Shown one piece after another: positions 1 to 6,053 of a stretch of DNA of 37,112 nucleotides (position 1 is its first letter; each line of letters begins with the position of its first letter). The translations under genes were made by a program, and so were the position numbers. The stretch comes from an uncultured Lachnospiraceae bacterium. GTDB taxonomy: Bacteria; Bacillota; Clostridia; Lachnospirales; Lachnospiraceae. Below the pieces are notes generated by a model. That model was not told the DNA's origin. It made no database searches and was given only the letters and a program-made list of their open reading frames with translations. The DNA lies in contig CANQTG010000018.1 of assembly GCA_947626715.1 (NCBI GenBank), forward strand, positions 1-37,112, given 5' to 3'.

Positions 1-1885
1 GCTCGGAAAGCGGAAGCTCTTCCATATCATATCCCAGCCAGCCGTCGTATTCCTGCATATTGCTGTAATGACAGAGCACCGTGCGGTTTAGATCCAGAAC
101 GGCCAGATTTTCATGGCGGGAGAGGTTTTCTGCCTTAAATTCCGCCGTGCAGTCCTCCATATAAAACTCCTCCAACGTCGGGATAGTCAAAAGCGGGGCC
201 ATATCGGTATAGAGCGTATTGTTGCTGATATCCAGCAGCGTGAGCTTGGGAAGGCGCAGGATCGGTTCCGTTTTGAGGCGGTTCCCCAGTATGTAATGTA
301 AGCGCAGCTCCTCTAAATCCTGAAGGCCGTCAAGGAAGGAAAGATCCTCGCAGTTACAGGAGTCCAGAACCAGACGCTTTAAGTTCTTTGCGTTCACGGC
401 GGGCGCAGGGTTCCCGCTGCCCTGTATTTTTAGGGATTCCAGACGCTCGCAGCCGGCAAGGGAAGGGAGCGGCGTATCATAGTCTGCGCTGATCGCCAGC
501 TCGGTCAGGCCGGTCAGATTTTCCAAGACCTGATAGCCGTCAAGGATTGAAGTATCCTCCAAAGAGAGCTTTTCTAACGAAGCGGCGCACGATGTAAGCG
601 CGTCGATGGAAGAAAGGCTTGCGTCCTTTAGGGTCAGATCGGAAAGCTGCGGCATAGAGCCGACAAAGCCGATATCCTTCAGTCCCTCCGACTGAATGGA
701 GAGAGACTGTAAATGCGGCAGATCGTAGAGCGCGGTATAGTCGGAAAGATCGTTGCAGCCGGTAAGGCTTAACTGCGTTAAGCCGGGCGTGCCGGAGAGC
801 GCGCCGATATCCGTAAGGTTCACGCAGTTCGCAGAGAGCGAGCGCAGATTCGGGAAAGCTCCCAGAGCGTCTAAAGATTCCATTGAGGAAGAGGAGGTCT
901 TGATCGTCTCGATCCTACCGGGGTCTGCAAGGCCGCCCGCGAGCTCTTCCAAAGTCAGATCGGAAGCGATATCGCGCAGCTGCATCAGCGGATAGAGATC
1001 GCCCGGACGGAGATTCCCGTATTCCACGCATAGGGACGTAAGATTAGGGAAACAGGTAATATCTGCAAAATCCAGCTCCAGATTTTGATTCCAGTAATAT
1101 TGATACGTCGTCTGATCCGCAAGGACGCAGTCGATACATTCCCGCAGATCCTCCTCGTCATAATAAAAATACAGTCCCGTTACCTGCGAGAGCTCTGCGG
1201 GATCGACCTCGTCGAAGCGTTTCCCGAATACTTGGGAAACGATCGCCTGAAAGCCTGCGGACAGAGGCTTATCGCGCAGCTGGGTGATAAATTCCGGGTG
1301 ATCTGTCGTCACGGCGTTATCAGAGCCGGATACGGCTCCATAATTGTCGTTATTTTCTTCCGTTGCGGTTTCTTCCGCCGTCTTATCGGAAGAAGAATTG
1401 ATAGAAGTCACGCTCAAGAGCGCGATCAGTGCGCTGAAAAGAATAATGCCGGAAGCGGTCGCCCCGATAACGCAGGCGGCTGTATTTTTGTTCTTATCCC
1501 TTACCGTGGTGACGGTGATCCTTTGCGGCGCGGGATTTTGATACGTGGGCGGCGCGGAAGCCTGCCCCTGCGCGTCGTTTTGATAAGGAGGCTGTGTTGG
1601 AATCTGCTGCGGCACGGGGTTCTGATATGTGGGCGGCGCGGAAGCCTGCCCATGCGCGGCGTTCTGATAGGGAGACTGTGTTGAAGTCTGCTGCGGCGCG
1701 GGATTTTGATATGTGGGCGGCGCGGGGTTCTGTCCCTGCGCAGGATTTTGATACGGAGGCTGCGGCTTGGACTGTTGCGGGATATCGGGGGTTAGGATCT
1801 GGTAATAGCCGCATTCCGGGCAGACCATGCGGCCGCCGCTTTCTCTCATTTTGGTAGAACAGATCGGACATTTTTCCAGTTTCAT
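1..1885 (-). CDS. Zinc-ribbon / proline-rich / TM / leucine-rich-repeat protein, C-terminus off the window
   Basis: I read an uninterrupted minus-strand frame from the ATG at 1885 to base 1, about 628 codons with no stop, so the C-terminus is missing. The start is preceded by AGGAAAGG about 13 bases upstream. Residues 6-25 form a CPIC-x12-CPEC zinc ribbon. Residues 45 to about 120 are a Pro/Gln/Ala linker made of 28-residue repeats. A basic stretch (VRDKNKN) precedes a hydrophobic helix at about 134-159, predicting the zinc ribbon inside the cell and the rest outside. From about residue 190 onward short leucine-rich units recur, such as LRSLSANCVNLTDIGALSG. This looks like a membrane-anchored LRR protein of Firmicutes. 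Ligand and function are unknown. It is divergent from the HscC/J-protein pair, but co-function is only inferred. Confidence 0.85.
   Translation of the reverse strand, partial: MKLEKCPICSTKMRESGGRMVCPECGYYQILTPDIPQQSKPQPPYQNPAQGQNPAPPTYQNPAPQQTSTQSPYQNAAHGQASAPPTYQNPVPQQIPTQPPYQNDAQGQASAPPTYQNPAPQRITVTTVRDKNKNTAACVIGATASGIILFSALIALLSVTSINSSSDKTAEETATEENNDNYGAVSGSDNAVTTDHPEFITQLRDKPLSAGFQAIVSQVFGKRFDEVDPAELSQVTGLYFYYDEEDLRECIDCVLADQTTYQYYWNQNLELDFADITCFPNLTSLCVEYGNLRPGDLYPLMQLRDIASDLTLEELAGGLADPGRIETIKTSSSSMESLDALGAFPNLRSLSANCVNLTDIGALSGTPGLTQLSLTGCNDLSDYTALYDLPHLQSLSIQSEGLKDIGFVGSMPQLSDLTLKDASLSSIDALTSCAASLEKLSLEDTSILDGYQVLENLTGLTELAISADYDTPLPSLAGCERLESLKIQGSGNPAPAVNAKNLKRLVLDSCNCEDLSFLDGLQDLEELRLHYILGNRLKTEPILRLPKLTLLDISNNTLYTDMAPLLTIPTLEEFYMEDCTAEFKAENLSRHENLAVLDLNRTVLCHYSNMQEYDGWLGYDMEELPLSE
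1518..1753 (-). repeat. 84-bp in-frame tandem repeat, about 2.8 copies
   Basis: Three copies begin at 1753, 1669 and 1585 on the minus strand with an exact 84-base period; the last is incomplete. Each encodes a 28-residue unit of the pattern YQNxAxGQxxAPPTYQNP followed by xPQQ. It forms the proline-rich linker between the zinc ribbon and the membrane helix. The copies differ by several substitutions, so this is an established repeat rather than a fresh duplication, but it could change copy number. Confidence 0.9.
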
Positions 1886-1922
1886 AGGTATGGGGTTTCC
1901 TTTCCTAAATTTTGTTTTTCTT

Positions 1923-1950
1923 ATGATACCACGATTTCGCAATGCGTAAA
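1923..1950 (-). promoter_or_regulatory. Predicted promoter of the LRR gene
   Basis: On the minus strand a -35-like TTTACG (1950-1945) is followed after 16 bases by TATCAT (1928-1923). The -10 is preceded by TGG, an extended -10 arrangement. It lies 38 bases upstream of the ATG at 1885, a sensible distance. Assigned by pattern only. Confidence 0.5.
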
Positions 1951-1953
1951 AAT

Positions 1954-2022
1954 TCGCAGTGCGCACTCGAAAATCTGCGATTTTCTCGTTCGCGGGCTTC
2001 GCCCTATGAAAACAGCGTCCGG
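1954..2022. repeat. 69-bp direct repeat, copy 1
   Basis: Bases 1954-2022 are identical over all 69 positions to 2079-2147, offset by 125 bases. The unit contains two small inverted repeats, AAAATC-tgc-GATTTT and GGGC-ttc-GCCC. The sequence after each copy is also related (both continue with a CTGCAAGC stretch and later a TTTTC/CAC segment), so the duplicated unit is probably about 125 bp with a conserved core. Confidence 0.95.
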
Positions 2023-2078
2023 GGAAATCGTCTGCAAGCCGCCGCGGCCGCTGCGTTTTCACTAAGATTCCTCGAAAC

Positions 2079-2147
2079 TCGCAGTGCGCACTCGAAAATC
2101 TGCGATTTTCTCGTTCGCGGGCTTCGCCCTATGAAAACAGCGTCCGG
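2079..2147. repeat. 69-bp direct repeat, copy 2
   Basis: Identical to 1954-2022. It runs directly into the inverted repeat at 2145-2177. Perfect identity in non-coding DNA suggests recent duplication or a dispersed intergenic element. Confidence 0.95.
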
Positions 2148-2177
2148 CAAAATTATCTGCAAGCAGAAATTTTGCCG
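2145..2177. repeat. Inverted repeat (hairpin) 1
   Basis: Arms CGGCAAAATT (2145-2154) and AATTTTGCCG (2168-2177) are perfect complements. Inside them CTGC and GCAG pair around an AA loop, with a one-base asymmetry. As RNA it would be a stable stem-loop. It lacks a clear U-tract in either direction, so a terminator role is uncertain. Confidence 0.8.
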
Positions 2178-2217
2178 TTCTCTGTTTTCGCACTGCTCAT
2201 TGCCTACGCGGACATTA

Positions 2218-2279
2218 TACCATATCAGCAGGAAATCAAGCGCGAGCATAGCGAGCATTTGATTTCACCTGATATGGTA
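2218..2279. repeat. Inverted repeat (hairpin) 2
   Basis: Outer arms TACCATATCAG (2218-2228) and CTGATATGGTA (2269-2279) pair perfectly. Inner arms GAAATCAA (2232-2239) and TTGATTTC (2259-2266) pair next, giving a long stem with a small internal bulge. The loop holds a GCGAGCAT direct repeat. This is larger than a normal terminator and resembles a dispersed palindromic intergenic element. Confidence 0.85.
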
Positions 2280-2283
2280 ACGA

Positions 2284-2332
2284 CAGAATCTGGGAGCGCG
2301 CAGCGCGGCGGCTGCGTAGCAGACGGATTCTG
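2284..2332. repeat. Inverted repeat (hairpin) 3
   Basis: Outer arms CAGAATC (2284-2290) and GATTCTG (2326-2332) enclose inner arms CGCAGC (2299-2304) and GCTGCG (2311-2316). It lies only 4 bases after hairpin 2. Confidence 0.7.
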
Positions 2333-2380
2333 GAGTTTATTATATCATAAAAGCGCAAACTGCGATATCCCTGTTTTTCC

Positions 2381-2410
2381 TTGTGCGAATGCGTCTGTAT
2401 GTAGTAAAAT
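2381..2410 (+). promoter_or_regulatory. Predicted promoter of the hscC/J-protein operon
   Basis: TTGTGC (2381-2386) and TAAAAT (2405-2410) are separated by 18 bases and lie about 52 bases upstream of the ATG at 2463. I see no CIRCE-type inverted repeat (TTAGCACTC-N9-GAGTGCTAA), so HrcA control is not indicated. Confidence 0.5.
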
Positions 2411-2462
2411 AAAAACGGATATTTTTTAGGGACAAAACGAGGAGAAAGGGAGAGCGCGGAAA

Positions 2463-4226
2463 ATGGCAGTGATAGGGATCGATCTTGGGACAACCAATTC
2501 TTTGGCCGCGGTATGGCGGGACGGGCGCGTCGAGCTGATCCCAAATGCGTTTGGGGAATATCTGACGCCCTCGGTCGTCAGCTTTGGGGAAAACGGGGAA
2601 GTCTATGTAGGCAGGGTGGCAAAGGAACGGCTCATCACCGACCCGGACGATACCTTTGCGGAATTTAAAAGAAATATGGGAACGGCATACCGGTATCAGA
2701 GCGGCGGGAAGTATTATTCGGCGGAAGAGCTTTCTTCCTTTGTACTGCGCAAGCTGAAGGAAGATGCGGAAGCGTATCTTGGAGAGGACGTGACGGAAGC
2801 GGTAATCAGCGTCCCTGCCTATTTTAATGACGATAAGCGCTGCGCTACCAAAAACGCGGGGAAGCTGGCGGGCCTTACGGTGGAGCGGCTGATCAATGAG
2901 CCGTCCGCGGTCGCCCTCAGACACCATATGGGGAGGCAGGAGGGAGAGACGTTTATCATTTTTGATCTTGGAGGCGGGACGCTGGACGTCTCTTTGGTCG
3001 AGGCCTTTGATAATATGGTAGAGATTCAGGCGGTGGCCGGGGACAATTATCTGGGCGGCAAGGATTTTAACGAGGTCATTGAAAGGGCGTTTTATGAAGA
3101 AAACCATCTCCTGAAGGATACGCTCTCGGCGCACGAACGCGGGATTGTGATAAAGGAGGCGGAAGCCCTAAAGCGCGAGCTGACAGAGCGCAACGCCGCG
3201 GAGCGCAGGATACGGCTCGGGGAGCGGGAATATAAGATGAAGATGACGAATCAACATCTGATCCATATCGGCGCGGATCTGTTTAAGAGAATGTCCCTGC
3301 CGATCCGTCAGGTTATCAACGACGGCGGCATGGGGCCGGAGGAGATCGATAAGGTCATACTCGTCGGCGGCTCTTCCAAAATGCCGGTGGTGAAAAGATA
3401 TTTAAAGACCCTCTTAGATATCGACATCACGGTGGACGAAAGCCCCGATGAGAGTATCGCGCTCGGAGTCGGGATCGCGGCGGCGATCAAGCAGCGGCAG
3501 GGGGAGGTGCGGGATATGATACTGGCGGATATCTGCCCGTTTTCATTGGGAACGGCGATCTATGACGGCAGCTTTTCCCCGATCATCGAAAGGAACGATA
3601 CGCTGCCCTGCAGCCGCACCGGATATTATGTGACGGTAGAGGACAATCAAACGAAGCTGACGTTTCCTATTTATCAGGGTGATAATCTGATGGCGAAGGA
3701 CAATCTGCTGCTGGGCACGATGGAGATAAACGGCCTGCCTCCCGCGCCTAAGGGGACGGTAGGCGCGAACGTTACCTTTCTGTATGATATCAACGGCATA
3801 CTGGATATTCGGATCGTCAGCGGCGCTCAAACCCTGCATAAAGTGATCCTGAATAAAAAGATCGGCCTGAGCGAGGAAGAGTTGAACCGGAGAATTTTGG
3901 AGCTGCGCCAGATGACCGTCAGTCCTCTGGAAGATGAAAATAATCTGTTCCTGATCGAGAAGGCAAAGCGGCTTTATCGGGAATGCAGCCCTAGTGTGCG
4001 CAACTATATTTCCAGAGAGCTCGCTCTCTTTAAACGCGCGCTGGGGCTTGGAAAGGGACGGGAGGCGCGGCAGGCCTATGTGCGTTTTTCACTCTATCTG
4101 GATGCGGTAGAGCAGAATAAATTTGAGTTTGACGGATTTGACGAATCTTTTTTTGAGGATGAGGGAAGCGATGACGATCTGGGAGAGGCTCGGGATAGAA
4201 CCGACGACGGATATCAGGAGGATTAA
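2463..4226 (+). CDS. hscC: Hsp70-family chaperone, HscC-type
   Basis: A 587-residue ATP-dependent Hsp70. The actin-like ATPase domain shows GIDLGTTNS near residue 5, the phosphate motif DLGGGT starting at D168 and the adenosine motif VILVGGSSKMP near 298. Several stretches match HscC rather than DnaK as I recall them: IPNAFGEYLTPS near the start, then DICPFSLG and SPIIERN at the domain junction. The lid is short and the tail very acidic (FFEDEGSDDD), without a DnaK-type EEVD/DDDK ending. HscC in E. coli is a specialised Hsp70 working with membrane J-proteins. Here the next gene, overlapping by 56 bases, is just such a protein. Start chosen at the ATG with GAGGAGAAAGG upstream. Client proteins are unknown. 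Confidence 0.88.
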   Translation: MAVIGIDLGTTNSLAAVWRDGRVELIPNAFGEYLTPSVVSFGENGEVYVGRVAKERLITDPDDTFAEFKRNMGTAYRYQSGGKYYSAEELSSFVLRKLKEDAEAYLGEDVTEAVISVPAYFNDDKRCATKNAGKLAGLTVERLINEPSAVALRHHMGRQEGETFIIFDLGGGTLDVSLVEAFDNMVEIQAVAGDNYLGGKDFNEVIERAFYEENHLLKDTLSAHERGIVIKEAEALKRELTERNAAERRIRLGEREYKMKMTNQHLIHIGADLFKRMSLPIRQVINDGGMGPEEIDKVILVGGSSKMPVVKRYLKTLLDIDITVDESPDESIALGVGIAAAIKQRQGEVRDMILADICPFSLGTAIYDGSFSPIIERNDTLPCSRTGYYVTVEDNQTKLTFPIYQGDNLMAKDNLLLGTMEINGLPPAPKGTVGANVTFLYDINGILDIRIVSGAQTLHKVILNKKIGLSEEELNRRILELRQMTVSPLEDENNLFLIEKAKRLYRECSPSVRNYISRELALFKRALGLGKGREARQAYVRFSLYLDAVEQNKFEFDGFDESFFEDEGSDDDLGEARDRTDDGYQED

Positions 4227-5361
4227 GTCCGCATATGCCGCGGCAGCCGGAAAATGGCATCCGGAAGAATACCCGGAGGAATTTCAGGCGCTGCAGAAGG
4301 CTTATAAGGCGGCTGCGGCCTATGCAAAGCGCGGGGCGCGGAGCGCCGCAGTGCCGCAGGGGAAGCCGGAGCCCGCCCCTGCGCCCAAAGAATTGCTGGA
4401 AAAAACCGGGCCTGCGCCCGCGCCCGAAAATATGAAGCCGGAAAGACCGGATCCTGCACTAAAAGAATTGCCAGAAAAAATCGAGCCTGTCCCCGCGCTC
4501 GAAGCGCAGTCAGAAACGTCTCTCAAGAGAGCGGACGGACAGAGCGCGCCGCCGAAAACCCCCGCTCCCGTATCTGTGCCAAAAGCTGCGAAGCCGGAAA
4601 ATCCTGTCCCCGCGCCAGAAGCGGATTTTGATTACAGCGAGGTGGACGTTTACGGGCAAAAGGAGCAGTTTTTCCGGGATTTTTTCCTGATCGCCAAAAA
4701 TCCGTGCCTGATGAACAATCTGTATGCGTGGGAGCTGTTCCTATATCAGAGTTCCTCGGCGGAGCTGTTTACGGATACGGCGTTTCGGATCGATTTTGTG
4801 AAAACGCTGTGCGGCCTGTGGGGATTCCAGAGGAAAACGCTGTTGTTTCTGGAAAGCTTCCTAGAATCTTACCATAGGAAAGGGGAGCCTGCGCCCAACG
4901 GCGGATGGGAAACGCAGCTAGGCTGTTTTCGCAGAAAAAAGCGTTTTCGTATTTCCCTATCCGCGCTGAAAAAGGACGATTATGGAACGCGGGAGGGCGT
5001 GGCGTTTCAGGACAGTGTCATGGCGGTATTTCGGAAACAGAAACGTCGGATCGATTTTAAGAACAGGACGGACGTCGTGGATTATATGAGGGTTTATCTG
5101 CCCTATGCGCGTTCCCATGAGGATACCGTAGACTGGCTGTACCGCCAGAGAAGGAACGCAGACCGGATGCTCATGGGGATATGGGGCGTTTTCTTTGTGT
5201 CCACGCTGATCATGCTCGCGGCCGCGCTTATAGAAAACGGGCAGGATACGCCAAAGAGCGCGCAGGAGCGTGAAATACGGCAGAAATGGATGGAAGAGAT
5301 GATCCCGCCGGAGGGCGGGGACGATATACCCGCCGGCGAAAACAAGCTCCTCTTGCGTTAG
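4171..5361 (+). CDS. J-domain protein with C-terminal membrane anchor (DjlB/DjlC-like partner)
   Basis: A 396-residue protein starting at the ATG at 4171, with GATGAGGG upstream, inside the 3' end of the Hsp70 gene. Residues 1-53 look like a J-domain (IWERLGIEPTTDIRRIKSAY, then WHPEEYPEEFQALQKAYKAA) but the invariant HPD is HPE at 30-32. Residues about 60-150 are a Pro/Ala/Glu/Lys-rich, loosely repetitive linker. About 155-330 is a helical, aromatic-rich region I do not recognise. A hydrophobic helix at about 332-355 should anchor it in the membrane, leaving a short tail. Gene overlap and J-domain make it the probable co-chaperone of the preceding HscC-type Hsp70. An upstream in-frame ATG at 4123 gives 16 extra residues ahead of the J-domain and is less likely. 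Confidence 0.82.
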   Translation: MTIWERLGIEPTTDIRRIKSAYAAAAGKWHPEEYPEEFQALQKAYKAAAAYAKRGARSAAVPQGKPEPAPAPKELLEKTGPAPAPENMKPERPDPALKELPEKIEPVPALEAQSETSLKRADGQSAPPKTPAPVSVPKAAKPENPVPAPEADFDYSEVDVYGQKEQFFRDFFLIAKNPCLMNNLYAWELFLYQSSSAELFTDTAFRIDFVKTLCGLWGFQRKTLLFLESFLESYHRKGEPAPNGGWETQLGCFRRKKRFRISLSALKKDDYGTREGVAFQDSVMAVFRKQKRRIDFKNRTDVVDYMRVYLPYARSHEDTVDWLYRQRRNADRMLMGIWGVFFVSTLIMLAAALIENGQDTPKSAQEREIRQKWMEEMIPPEGGDDIPAGENKLLLR

Positions 5362-5939
5362 CGCGCGGGGCGTTCCCCGAGCTGTCGCAGGATCTCTTCC
5401 AACTGCCGGATCCCCTGCTTTTTAGAAACGATCAGGGAATCCAGAACCGGATACAGGCTTTGACAGACCGGATAAGCAAGGGCGTTTTGGGACATTTCGA
5501 CCGCTCCCCTGTGATGGGGGAGCATTTCATAGATAAAGTCTTTGGCGGGATCGCCGGTAACGGGCGCGCGCCTCATATCGCGGAACATAGCTTCCAGAAT
5601 CCGGCTGACCTGCGCCTGATATCTGGCGACGTCCTCTCCGGGATTTCGCATGAGCGCGCAAGGAAGCTGTATGCCCTGCAGGGCCTTATTACGCTGCTCC
5701 TGCATGGAGATGATCTGGATAGCCGCGTTTCGCAGCGCGGGCTCGTTCGTATTGTCTAGTATGTTCTGCGACATCTCAACCGCCGCGCGGTGGTGCGGCA
5801 GGATCTGCACGATAAAATTATGGGAAATGCTCCGTGTGAGTCTGGCGCATGTCATGGCCTCTGTCATTCGGTCAAGGATCGCGTCGAAGCGGGACAGATA
5901 GCGTTTTTCAGAAGGAAAACCATGATCGTAATATGCCAT
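5358..5939 (-). CDS. DUF305 family protein, internally duplicated
   Basis: A 193-residue protein of the DUF305 (ferritin-like four-helix) type. The hallmark LPHHRxAVEMSQ occurs twice, at about 47-58 and 139-150, so it is a tandem duplication of one helical module. The two His pairs could bind metal; function in the family is poorly known. No signal peptide or membrane segment is seen. A strong GGGAGGGG site precedes the ATG. It converges on the J-protein gene and the stop codons overlap (5358-5361). Confidence 0.85.
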   Translation of the reverse strand: MAYYDHGFPSEKRYLSRFDAILDRMTEAMTCARLTRSISHNFIVQILPHHRAAVEMSQNILDNTNEPALRNAAIQIISMQEQRNKALQGIQLPCALMRNPGEDVARYQAQVSRILEAMFRDMRRAPVTGDPAKDFIYEMLPHHRGAVEMSQNALAYPVCQSLYPVLDSLIVSKKQGIRQLEEILRQLGERPAR

Positions 5940-6053
5940 CGCAACCCCTCCCTTTGCTAATACAATATTCGGCGCGCCTTTTTAGGTGACGGGGAGCTGC
6001 GATACGAAAAAGGGGCTGCCGCGATCAGATTTCAAAGTCGGAGGAATGGGAAG

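Larger units (their letters stand above)
1886..2462. other. 577-bp divergent intergenic region with repeats and hairpins
   Basis: No credible protein gene is seen here: short open frames lack good ribosome sites and overlap the repeats. The region holds a minus-strand promoter at its left end, two identical 69-bp repeats, three inverted repeats (2145-2177, 2218-2279, 2284-2332) and a plus-strand promoter at 2381-2410. The repeats lie between the two outward promoters, so they are probably not transcribed from either, unless a small RNA starts within. Confidence 0.75.

Noticed and set aside
1085-1684. 199-residue plus-strand open frame in the first 2 kb
   Set aside because: The minus strand encodes the LRR protein with clear domains over the same bases; the plus frame only mirrors its repeats.
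1954-2147. CRISPR array from the two direct repeats
   Set aside because: Only two 69-bp copies, 56-base spacer with related sequence, no cas genes.
1942-2429. Short open frames in the 1886-2462 region on both strands
   Set aside because: They arise from the 69-bp repeat and hairpins, lack ribosome sites and give no recognisable protein.
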